From assembly GCA_028821125.1 (NCBI GenBank), contig JAPPHD010000001.1, positions 1 through 64,000 on the forward strand: a DNA stretch of 64,000 nucleotides. The letters are read 5' to 3'. Every line of letters begins with the position of its first letter. The first letter of the stretch is position 1. Below are positions 48,441 through 57,324 of the stretch, one piece after another. This DNA comes from Gammaproteobacteria bacterium (GTDB lineage: Bacteria; Pseudomonadota; Gammaproteobacteria; Pseudomonadales; Azotimanducaceae). Both the position numbers and the translations under genes were made by a program. The notes under the pieces are model-generated. The model saw only the letters and a list, made by a program, of their open reading frames with translations, was not told the origin of the DNA and made no database searches.

Positions 48441-50351
48441 TCAGTTAGGGCGTACAAAAACCTGGCTGCCCGCCAATGGTGCACTGCCATAGCGAAAAGG
48501 TTGCCAGTACAACACGTCGGCCGCATGAGCGTCGCTGTCGAGATCGTAAACGCCTACGGATATGCGTGCCTCTTGCCAGTCGTCGCCATTGGGAGCTTTT
48601 GACGCGATGTAGCTTAACGGCACCGCAAGTTCAGCGGCGTAGCCCGATTCGGTTGAAGCAAATGAGATCTGCGTATTCGCATTTGTGTCGTCGACGAAGG
48701 ATAAGAGCTCGTCTTTCGCATGTGCGCCCGTTGAAACAATAGTTGAGATGTGAGCAGCTATGTCACCACCGAGTAAAGCTTCGGCAGGACCCATGGTCGC
48801 GTCCCTCTCTACCGGGTCGCGCGGATCTATTGAGAAGCGAATTGAATCCTGTGCTCTGGGAATGAGGTCCGCATGCGCGCTCACATCATCGTCGATGACA
48901 TTGACGCCGATGTACAAGTGCTCCGGCCCCTCTCTGACATCGAACTGAAAGGAAACATCGTTTGGCTCGAGTTCCGGGGACACGATATCGCCTTGCCGAG
49001 CGGCGTTGTAAGTGAGCGGACCCCACTCGGACAAGTCGCCATCGATTTCTACGTTGTCTATTGTGCCAATCGCATACGTCGAAAGGGGTAAGACGGGCGT
49101 CAATACCGGGAATTGCGCAGGTCTTTCACCAATGATGCCGGTAACGGTCCATTCGACGGACGCAGTGGTGAGTGAGTGGTAGGGTACGGGCTCATCGGTA
49201 GAGAGACGCAAAAACAGTTCCACGCTCTCCCCGGCTGGTACCGACAAGGGCATTAACCCTTCGATGTTAAAGTTGGTCTTGCGCGCGACGGACGGAGCGA
49301 TCGTAAGGGTCGACTCGGTAGGGTTCGTTATTGTGACCTTTTGGCTCGCTTTACCAAAGAAATCGTCAGTGGATCTCAGCGCCTCCATTTCGATGGCGTT
49401 CGCGACTTCTGTCAAGCCCGACAAAAGCTCTGGGTTAGATACATCTTCGTCAAATATGCCGTCGAGCAGGACGTTGGCAATGCGCGGCCCGTCGTCGCGC
49501 ATCGTCACCCAAGCTACGTGATCGAACTCTCCGAAGGCAGCGCCGCGCAGTCCGCTGCCTCCGCCTGTCGTTGCCAGCGTAATGAAGTTCCGGTCATTGC
49601 GTGTCACTCGACTGTACTGATGGAAGTGGCCGGCAAACACTGTGTAGTCGCGTTCGCCAAGCAATGCTTCAACCTCAAGCCAATCTTCGTTGACCGACGG
49701 ATAAGCCCATAGCGGTTGATGCAGCAACACAATCGTCCAGCGCGGATCTGGGTGCTGTGCAAGAACAGACTTGATGAAGGTCATTTGGTCGGCTTGCTGC
49801 CAAGGGCCTGGTACGGGAGTGTCAGGTTGGTCTACCATGCCAAAGAGCTCGCTGTTGACGACGACGAACAGCACATCCTTGTACAGGAAGTGATAGTAGC
49901 TAGGACCAAATCGTCGTTGCCACTCTTCAGCCATAACCGTGTTGTTCATGTCGTGATTGCCTGGGGTGTAGAAGAACGGCGCCTCAAGCTCACTGACGAA
50001 CGACTCGATCTCATCCCACTCGCGATTTAACTGAGCCTGGTTCTCGGTATAGCCCTCGATTAAATCGCCAACGCTTACAACGAATGCAGGTGAAAGCAGA
50101 TTTACCTTGGGCATCGCACCGGCAAAGACCCCGGGTCGAGCGCAACATGTACGATCACTGACAATAACGAAGTGAAAGTCGTCGGCGCCGTCCTCAAGCT
50201 TGAGATCGGTCCAGGGCGTGGCACCCTCAAGATCAGGAACCTGTATGTCCGGATTGTCCGTCGCTGGCGGTGCGCATGCAGTGACGAGTGATAGGAGGAA
50301 AATCGGAGCGAGGAGGCGGGCTCGGAACATATTGTCTATGCTCTTAAACAT
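48441..50351 (-). CDS. Lipoprotein metallophosphoesterase with C-terminal CBM9-like domain
   Basis: Lipobox LVTAC; FVIVSDRT, SVGDLIEGY, TPGNHDMNNT, VLLHQPLW, AGHFHQYS; C-terminal IDNVEIDGDLSEWGPL...FQFDVREGPEHLYIGVNVIDDDV. Confidence 0.82.
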   Translation of the reverse strand: MFKSIDNMFRARLLAPIFLLSLVTACAPPATDNPDIQVPDLEGATPWTDLKLEDGADDFHFVIVSDRTCCARPGVFAGAMPKVNLLSPAFVVSVGDLIEGYTENQAQLNREWDEIESFVSELEAPFFYTPGNHDMNNTVMAEEWQRRFGPSYYHFLYKDVLFVVVNSELFGMVDQPDTPVPGPWQQADQMTFIKSVLAQHPDPRWTIVLLHQPLWAYPSVNEDWLEVEALLGERDYTVFAGHFHQYSRVTRNDRNFITLATTGGGSGLRGAAFGEFDHVAWVTMRDDGPRIANVLLDGIFDEDVSNPELLSGLTEVANAIEMEALRSTDDFFGKASQKVTITNPTESTLTIAPSVARKTNFNIEGLMPLSVPAGESVELFLRLSTDEPVPYHSLTTASVEWTVTGIIGERPAQFPVLTPVLPLSTYAIGTIDNVEIDGDLSEWGPLTYNAARQGDIVSPELEPNDVSFQFDVREGPEHLYIGVNVIDDDVSAHADLIPRAQDSIRFSIDPRDPVERDATMGPAEALLGGDIAAHISTIVSTGAHAKDELLSFVDDTNANTQISFASTESGYAAELAVPLSYIASKAPNGDDWQEARISVGVYDLDSDAHAADVLYWQPFRYGSAPLAGSQVFVRPN

Positions 50352-50499
50352 GCCATGCTACTTGTACTGGTACAAATTACAAACAGGTTATGTTCCCTGA
50401 TCCCCGGATGAGGTGTAAGCGGGGCGACAGCCCGACCTGGAGATCAGCTTGAAACTGGTGTAAAGGCCCAGGGCAGCAACTGGTCGATGTCCGAGGCCG

Positions 50500-50759
50500 G
50501 ATTGCCGCAGGCGCCACAGCGTCCACGAGTTCTTCGAAGCGAACCGGCGGAATGCCCCGCCCAGTCTCGATGTAGCGTATGGCCAGCAACGGGCGCAGGA
50601 CATAGAAATACTTCTTCAGGCGATCCTGACCTCTTCTTCTGACTCGATCACCGCCAGGCGGCGAAGAATCTCGCGCCTGACGTCGGGATCGATACCATTG
50701 GAGGCGAGGGCCTGGCCGGACCTCATTCCCATTGAAGGCTCTTTCGGCTTCCTATTCAT
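50500..50759 (-). pseudogene. RlaP/YcgL-like predicted nucleotidyltransferase, internally deleted
   Basis: N-part MNRKPKEPSMGMRSGQALASNGIDPDVRREILRRLAVIESEEEVRIA* abuts an out-of-frame C-part LKKYFYVLRPLLAIRYIETGRGIPPVRFEELVDAV; the catalytic middle is missing. Confidence 0.65.
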
Positions 50760-51492
50760 CCCGAATCGCCTCGATCCGCTCAAGTGTCGTGTTGCCCGGG
50801 AGACTGTCGCCGGCAACAAGCGATTTAGCGAGCCGCCGGATCCGCACCAGGGATACCGGCCGGTAATCGAGCTGCTCAACCGAAACGTTGATGTGCGGCG
50901 AGTCCGCGGACTTCAGCGCATTGTGCTGGTGGCCGTGAATGTTTACGTGCCCGGCCGGGACGTTCGGTAGCGGCGCATGGGTCCAGATCAGCGGGGGGTC
51001 GCCAGGCGAAGTCAACACCGCTTTCACCCGGTGAAAGCCTCCTGCCCGCAGGATCCCCTGGCCGGTCACGTCGTGGTTGCCGACAACCAGGACCTTGGTG
51101 CGGCCAGGGGCGGCGCGTACCCGTTCCCAGGTGTCCTCCGTAAGGCCGCTGCCCATCGCAACGTCGCCGACACAGACCAGGGTGTCTTCCGGGTCGACGC
51201 CGAGCTGCCAGTTGGCCCAGAGTACCCCGTCCATCTCGTGCACATCGTGAAAGGGGCGGCCCTGGTAAGCGATGATGTTGGCGTGGCCGAGGTGCAGGTC
51301 CGACCAGACTTTTACTGTCTCATCGGGCGCATCGAGGACGCCGGCACCGTGCTCATTGAGCGCACGGCGCATCGCCGCCAGCGTCTTGCCGCTACGGCCC
51401 AACGCCTCGCGCAGATCGTCGCGATAGAGGTTGATCGGCTCCTTGCCCGGCCGCCATCCGCCTGACGAGGGTTTGGACCGCTTGGCGGTCAT
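50752..51492 (-). CDS. Calcineurin-like metallophosphoesterase
   Basis: VWSDLHLGHANIIAYQGRPF, VGDVAMG, VVGNHDVTG, WTHAPLPNVPAGHVNIHGHQHN. Confidence 0.88.
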   Translation of the reverse strand: MTAKRSKPSSGGWRPGKEPINLYRDDLREALGRSGKTLAAMRRALNEHGAGVLDAPDETVKVWSDLHLGHANIIAYQGRPFHDVHEMDGVLWANWQLGVDPEDTLVCVGDVAMGSGLTEDTWERVRAAPGRTKVLVVGNHDVTGQGILRAGGFHRVKAVLTSPGDPPLIWTHAPLPNVPAGHVNIHGHQHNALKSADSPHINVSVEQLDYRPVSLVRIRRLAKSLVAGDSLPGNTTLERIEAIRDE

Positions 51493-51565
51493 CTCCGTTG
51501 CTCCGGGTGAAAAGGGGCGCGATTATCCTCTTGCCCTTAACGCAATGGAACAGCCCGGACGCGCG

Positions 51566-51751
51566 CTATCTGGTACCGAATTCCCGGCGAAGGTCGCTGC
51601 GTGCCCGGTCGATGAAGCTCCTTGCCAAGTCTGCGTTCATGGCGTAGTCGACATCAGTGCTGTGCCTGTGCCTCCACCGCATCGCAAGCGCAGTACCCCC
51701 GCCCAAGCGCAAGTTGCGGATTTCGTCCGGGGCCATCATCGCGCTGAGCAT
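51566..51751 (-). pseudogene. Truncated AbiEii-like nucleotidyltransferase
   Basis: MLSAMMAPDEIRNLRLGGGTALAMRWRHRHSTDVDYAMN...: GGTAL...D-D active-site region only, 61 aa. Confidence 0.55.
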
Positions 51752-51818
51752 CTCTCTTGACCTGATCAGGGTGCGCTTCGGATGTCCGGCCAGATAGAGT
51801 GCCCGTCCCTGGCGCTAT

Positions 51819-52265
51819 TCAGAAGTAGACAAGGCCGGGCTCGCCTTCCATGTTCGCCATTCTCCTGTCCCACTCGGGGTCCTCGCCCAGGTCTCTGACC
51901 TTCACTTCAGGGCAGGCGAAGCTGATGAGGTTGTTCCAGATGCGGTTGCGGTCCCCGTTGCAGCGAACGACTAGCCTTGCGACCTGACCCATGCTGGCGC
52001 GCCCGTCGTACAGCGCCCTTCTGGCCTCGAAAGCGTCCATGTTCATGAGGGCCTCCTGTAGCGCGAAGCGCCGATCTGTGTCCGGGGCATCCCCCACCCT
52101 GGCCCACAGGATGAACTCCCTTTCGCTGACGTTGACGGGACATCCGGCAAGGTGCTTTTCCAAGGCCAGCCCCAACTCCCCTACGCCAGTCTGGGTCTCC
52201 CGAGGTTCGTCATCGAATGGCGCGCCAACGGCAACGTCTTCGCGTTGGTTGGAAAGTGTCTTCAT
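51819..52265 (-). CDS. Hypothetical protein
   Basis: 148-aa ORF, no recognised family; adjacent to the nucleotidyltransferase remnant. Confidence 0.5.
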   Translation of the reverse strand: MKTLSNQREDVAVGAPFDDEPRETQTGVGELGLALEKHLAGCPVNVSEREFILWARVGDAPDTDRRFALQEALMNMDAFEARRALYDGRASMGQVARLVVRCNGDRNRIWNNLISFACPEVKVRDLGEDPEWDRRMANMEGEPGLVYF

Positions 52266-52805
52266 TTGAAGTGACTATGCAACGCAGTTCCAAGTCAGCT
52301 CATTGTAAACCACCGCCCGCTTGCCATCCCATCCAAAGGGGCCGTCGAATCGCGGCCTGAACATACGGCCAGTCTTCTGCAGTGGCGTGGTGCAAGCGGG
52401 GCAGTCTCACTCTGGCGCCCCGCGAGATTGAGCTTGATGTCTAGGATGGCGATTTTGCGCGGACGGGCGGCAACTGGTAGCTTGAAATCCCTCGGCCAGA
52501 GGTCTTTCAGATCTGGATCAGTTCAAATCGACAACGTCGGCGCCCTGATTCGATTGATGCGCAAGGATCTTACAGCGTTGATCCCGATTGCCTCAGTTGT
52601 CGCGGCGATTTGTGCGCCATGAGGTTCCTTCGCTCACTGACTCAAGGGGAAGGCCGATCTCTTCGGTGCAAACAGATTATGAATTGAATTGAAAATACGA
52701 CCTTACCCTTTCCATTAAGCTCATTGGCCGAACGCGCCGATGCACAACAACGAAGCTCACTTCAAGAATGTACTATCGCAACTGTCTTCCGCGTGAAGGA
52801 ACACG

Positions 52806-53795
52806 ATGAGCGCGCAAGCAGGGCCTGGGTCGGTGGGCAACAGGATGACGCTGGCCGTACGCGACTTGCGCATGAGATACGGCGACACGGACGTCCTGAG
52901 CGGGGTGACATTCAGCGCGCAACGCGGTGAGGTCCTGGGCCTGCTCGGGCCGAACGGCGCGGGCAAGACCACAACCATCGAGATTCTCGAGGGCTTCCGC
53001 AAGCGCTCGGCAGGAGAGGTTTCGGTCCTCGGGGTCGACCCTGCCCGGGGCGACGAAGCCTGGCGTTCCCGGATCGGTGTCGTGCTGCAGTCGTGGCGCG
53101 ATCATGGGCAGTGGCGCGTGCGCGAGCTGCTCGGCTACCTCGCCCGGTTCTACGTCCCGTTCTCGGCTCCCGGGATGCCGCGGCCTTGGTGTGTGGATGA
53201 GCTCATCGAGGTGATCGGCTTGAGCGAGCTTGCGAATGCCAGGATCATGACCCTGTCCGGAGGCCAGAGGCGCCGCCTCGACGTCGCGATAGCGATTGTC
53301 GGGCGGCCCGAGGTCGTCTTTCTGGACGAACCTACGGCGGGTTTCGACCCGCACGCCCGTCGCGAGTTTCACGGCCTGATGCATCAGTTGTCCGATCTGG
53401 AGAACACGACGATTCTGATCACGACCCACGACCTGGACGAGGCCGAGAAGGTGGCCGACCGGATCATCGTACTCGACGAGGGCCGCATCGTCGCCGATGG
53501 TACGGTAGAGCACCTGGCGCGCCAGTTCGCAGCCGGCGCCGAAGTGCGCTGGACCTCGGGCGGCCGCCGCCACGTGCACGCGGTGCGCAGCGGCGACCCG
53601 ACCGGTTTCGTCCGGGGCCTGCTCGCGAAAGACGAGGACATCACCGATCTCGAGGTACGCCGCGCGAGCCTCGAGGACACCTACATGGCTCTCGTTCAGC
53701 GCGCGGAGGCGGGCCCGTCGCGCTTCGCGAGGCAGGCCGACACCGAGCAGCGGGAAGGCACAGGGGATGCCTCGGAGGCGCAGGCATCACCGTGA
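52806..53795 (+). CDS. ABC transporter ATP-binding protein
   Basis: LGLLGPNGAGKTTTIEILEGF, LSGGQRRRLDVAIAIVGRPEVVFLDEPTAGFDP, TTHDLDEAEKVADRI. Confidence 0.93.
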   Translation: MSAQAGPGSVGNRMTLAVRDLRMRYGDTDVLSGVTFSAQRGEVLGLLGPNGAGKTTTIEILEGFRKRSAGEVSVLGVDPARGDEAWRSRIGVVLQSWRDHGQWRVRELLGYLARFYVPFSAPGMPRPWCVDELIEVIGLSELANARIMTLSGGQRRRLDVAIAIVGRPEVVFLDEPTAGFDPHARREFHGLMHQLSDLENTTILITTHDLDEAEKVADRIIVLDEGRIVADGTVEHLARQFAAGAEVRWTSGGRRHVHAVRSGDPTGFVRGLLAKDEDITDLEVRRASLEDTYMALVQRAEAGPSRFARQADTEQREGTGDASEAQASP

Positions 53796-54649
53796 AGGCA
53801 TTCGACGCTCGCATGGCCGCCGTTCTGGCCGGTTTGTTCCGCGGCTGGATCGAAACTCGCCACACACTGACCGACACCGTCTCGGTCATCGGGTACTTCG
53901 CGTCCCCGGTGATCTTCGTGATCGTGCTGCTTTTCATGCGCGGCATGACGGTACCCGGCACGGAGTTCGCCCTCGGCGCGATGGTGCTGCCGAGCCTCGT
54001 CGGCATGTCGATCGCCTTCGGCGGGCTCACGGGGGCCGCGGGCACGATTGCCGCCGACCGCGAGGACGGCACCCTGTTGCGGGCAAAGGCCACGCCTAAC
54101 GGGATGGTCGGCTACCTCGTCGGCAAGATCGTGATGTTCGCAGCTACGGCGCTCGTCAGCGTCGTCCTGCTCGTTATCCCAGCACTCACGGTCGCGGGCG
54201 AGTTGCAGTTGGGCCCCCGCACCTGGCTGCTGCTCGCGTTGGTCTTCATCGTCGGCATGGTATCGACCGTGCCCATCAGCGTCGTGCTCGGCTCTCTCAT
54301 AAAGTCCGCCGCGCAAACCGCGCTGTTGTTCCTCGCGTCGATCCTGCTCATCGTCCCGTCGGGTATCTTCTACCCGATCACCGCCATGCCGGTCTGGCTC
54401 CAATACCTGGGCCAGGCCTTCCCGTTCTATTGGCTCGGGCTCGGCGCACGCTCCGCGATGCTCCCCGAGGCGATGGCCGCGATCGAGATCGGCGGCTCGT
54501 GGCGCACGTTCGAGATGTTCCTGGTACTCGGAGTCTGGGCCGTAATCGGAATGGCGCTGGCGCCCAGGGTGCTGCGCCGCATGGCCAGGCGCCAGTCAGG
54601 AGCTACGGTAGCGGCGGCGCGCGAACGGATCATGTCGAAGGGATATTGA
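53792..54649 (+). CDS. ABC-2 type transporter permease
   Basis: Six TM-like segments, overlaps the ATPase gene stop; ...TLLRAKATPNGMVGYLVGKIVMF. Confidence 0.85.
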   Translation: MKAFDARMAAVLAGLFRGWIETRHTLTDTVSVIGYFASPVIFVIVLLFMRGMTVPGTEFALGAMVLPSLVGMSIAFGGLTGAAGTIAADREDGTLLRAKATPNGMVGYLVGKIVMFAATALVSVVLLVIPALTVAGELQLGPRTWLLLALVFIVGMVSTVPISVVLGSLIKSAAQTALLFLASILLIVPSGIFYPITAMPVWLQYLGQAFPFYWLGLGARSAMLPEAMAAIEIGGSWRTFEMFLVLGVWAVIGMALAPRVLRRMARRQSGATVAAARERIMSKGY

Positions 54650-54777
54650 ACTGCCGCCGGCGGTGATGGAGACTACGAGATAGGTGAAATCGGTCTGCCG
54701 GAGCTAATTCGGCGCCGTGGTCTTCTCGTGAAACTCATCGGCCGCCTTGATGACCACGAACGCCGGAGAACACGTTT

Positions 54778-55671
54778 GTGAACATCGACGGGGGCGTCGC
54801 GGCGAAGATCTCGGCCGACGCCGGGCTTGCGGTGCCGAAAACCGACACAACCCGACAGCCGCGACGGGTCCATCTGGCGTGGCTCGGCGTCTTAAGCCTC
54901 CTGTCGGCCTGTGCATCGGTCCCGGCGAAGCCCACGCTCGACCTTGGGCGGTTCAGCCCGCAGTCCCTGCAGGAGATCGTCGAGCGCGCCGGCCGGATCG
55001 AGGAGGCGGGGCAGCGCATCGACTTCCTGTCCCGACAGTTCCTCGACGTCCCGTACGGCGCGGAACGCCTGGTCGGCACCGCCGACACACCGGAGGCGCT
55101 CACCATCAACCTGGCCGCGCTCGACTGCTACACCTATCTCGACTACGTCGAGGCGCTCCGCCGCTCCACCGCGTTCGACGAGTTCCCCCAGCAGGTCACG
55201 GCGGTGCGATACCGCGAGGGCGAAGTCTCGTGGCGCAACCGTCGCCACTTCTTCTCCGACTGGGTGATTAGCGAAGCCGGACCGGTGCGTGACGCTACCG
55301 CACGCCTCGGCGGAGCCGCGACGGTCTACGCCCGCAAGGAACTCAATCACGCAGACGAGGGCGGCGTCCTGCTCGAGGGTATTCCGGTTGTGCAACGTAC
55401 CGTCGCCTACATTCCCGCGGGACAACTCGACGAGTCGCTGACCCAGCGGCTGGCGACCGGCGACTACCTGGGCGTCTACGCCCATGCGGTGGGGCTCGAC
55501 GTCACTCACGCCGGTATCGCAATCCGGCGCGCCGACGGTCTGTACTTTCGCCACGCCTCGACCCTGCGCGGGCAACGCCGGGTAGTCGAGGTACCGCTCC
55601 TGGACTACTTCCGGAAGACGCCGGGAATGGTCGTCTTCCGGGTCCCGCCGACGGCCCGATTCCGGCGATGA
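54778..55671 (+). CDS. DUF1460 (amidase-like) lipoprotein
   Basis: Lipobox LLSAC; LDVPYGAERLVG, LAALDCYTYLDYVEALRRS, RNRRHFFSDW, GDYLGVYAHAVGLDVTHAGIAIRRADGLYFRHAS. Confidence 0.75.
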   Translation: MNIDGGVAAKISADAGLAVPKTDTTRQPRRVHLAWLGVLSLLSACASVPAKPTLDLGRFSPQSLQEIVERAGRIEEAGQRIDFLSRQFLDVPYGAERLVGTADTPEALTINLAALDCYTYLDYVEALRRSTAFDEFPQQVTAVRYREGEVSWRNRRHFFSDWVISEAGPVRDATARLGGAATVYARKELNHADEGGVLLEGIPVVQRTVAYIPAGQLDESLTQRLATGDYLGVYAHAVGLDVTHAGIAIRRADGLYFRHASTLRGQRRVVEVPLLDYFRKTPGMVVFRVPPTARFRR

Positions 55672-56017
55672 GGCGTCCCAGGACCGGTATGATTGTCCCT
55701 TCCTCGGAATCCTGGCGACATAGATGCAGTCCTCCGCCCGATCTACCGCACTTTCTCGAGTCAGGCTCCAAGTCGACCGCTCAGAGCCGCCATTCGGCAG
55801 GCTAGTCGACTCCCCTTCGAACAACAGCGAGCGGAGTGCGTATTCGATGAGGATTACAAGGCATGAAGATCGATAGTCCATCTCGACCTCTCGAAGCCTT
55901 CCGACTCGTCGCACTGAATGAGGGTGGAGTCCGAGGTTCGCCGGACCACCGCAGAAAACAAGCTGCGACACCGAAGAAGGACATTCCGACCGTTTGTCTG
56001 GACACGGCGCATAAACA

Positions 56018-56365
56018 GTGACGGTTCCTTCCTACGTCATCGCAATCGAGAGGGCTCAGTACCGCGAGGGATTCGTGTACGTCCCGGGCGCCCATGCCCA
56101 CTTTTTCGCGGCCGACGGCGCCGTCGTCGAAGTCTATCTGCCAGGGCGCAGACGCCCGGCCAAGGCCGCGGTGAGCCGAAGAGCCAACCTGAACCGCACG
56201 CCCCGAATCCAGGGCGGCGCCCGGCTGCGGGATTGGTTTCGGACGACAATACGGGTCGGCGAAGCAATCCGCGTGCGGATTCAAAACAGCGATTGTATCG
56301 AGATCGTTACCATCAGACCGCGCACTCGGGTGACCGGTCGCCTCCCAGATGTCTCTGATGGATAG
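56018..56365 (+). CDS. Hypothetical protein
   Basis: 115-aa ORF; no family recognised. Confidence 0.35.
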   Translation: MTVPSYVIAIERAQYREGFVYVPGAHAHFFAADGAVVEVYLPGRRRPAKAAVSRRANLNRTPRIQGGARLRDWFRTTIRVGEAIRVRIQNSDCIEIVTIRPRTRVTGRLPDVSDG

Positions 56366-56376
56366 GAAAAGGCGAC

Positions 56377-57112
56377 GTGAGACGAATAGCGGCCTACGAA
56401 GAAGCCGACGAAGCCGACGTCGTCGCACTGTGGCAGACATGCGACCTCGTAGTGCCGTGGAACGACCCGGTGAAGGACATCCAGCGGAAGCTCCGCGTCC
56501 AGCGCGATCTGTTTCTGGTTGGTTTCTCGAACGGACGACTGGTTGCCAGCGTGATGAGCGGATATGAGGGGCATCGCGGGTGGATCAACTACCTCGCGGC
56601 GACGCTACCACGACCATATGGAAAACCGACCGGCGGATGTGAAAGCCGGAGCAGTCGAGCTCCTGACGTACGCCAATGAAAAGGACGTGCCGTGCGGCTT
56701 GGCGACTTCCACGGGTTCGAGCTTGACCGCCACCAAGCTCGAACTGTCAGGCCTCGACAGACACTTCTCGGTCATCGTGACCGGCGACGACGTTCGGCGG
56801 GGTAAACCGAACCCGGAACCATTTGTCACGGCAGCACGACGTCTCGGCCAGCATCCGACGCGTTGCTGGGCCCTGGAAGACTCCGCCAATGGTGTACGTT
56901 CAGCGTTGGCGGCCGGCTGCCAAGTGTTTCAAGTGCCGGATCTTGTCATTCCATCCACGAAATTGCGTCGGCTGGGGCACGAAGTGGCCGAGACGCTTCA
57001 TGATGTCCTGGAAGCATTGAGAGAAGCGACTTACGGGAGGACGGGACCTTCTCCAGCAGTCGCGTCGACCGTGGAACCGGTAGCGGAAACCAAAGCCGCA
57101 CCGGCCGACTAG
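56377..57112 (+). pseudogene. Chimeric remnant: GNAT N-terminal half joined to HAD-like phosphatase C-terminal half
   Basis: MRRIAAYEEADEADVVALWQTCDLVVPWNDP...GWINYLA, then in another frame ADVKAGAVELLTYANEKDVPCGLATSTGSSLTATKLELSGLDRHFSVIVTGDDVRRGKPNPEPF...WALEDSANGVRSALAAGC. Confidence 0.65.
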
Positions 57113-57324
57113 CCCTAACAGAAGCGCCAGGCGGGCTTTAGCGACACCGCTGGAAACACATGGTGGAGCAGCCGGTCGAGACCGGCAACGAGAGCTGGCG
57201 CTTCACCCACCGCTCCTGAATCCGGAACCGCTCAAAAACCGAATCGAGGGAGTTCGCCCACCAGACCCCGCGCGCCGATTAACACTAACGTTGATTGATT
57301 TCGGTGTTGCTATATGGTCCGCGC

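Noticed and set aside
57150-57235. Possible short transposase/IstB-like tail (ETGNESWRFTHRS*)
   Set aside because: Too short and only vaguely reminiscent of IS ATPase C-termini; not enough to call.
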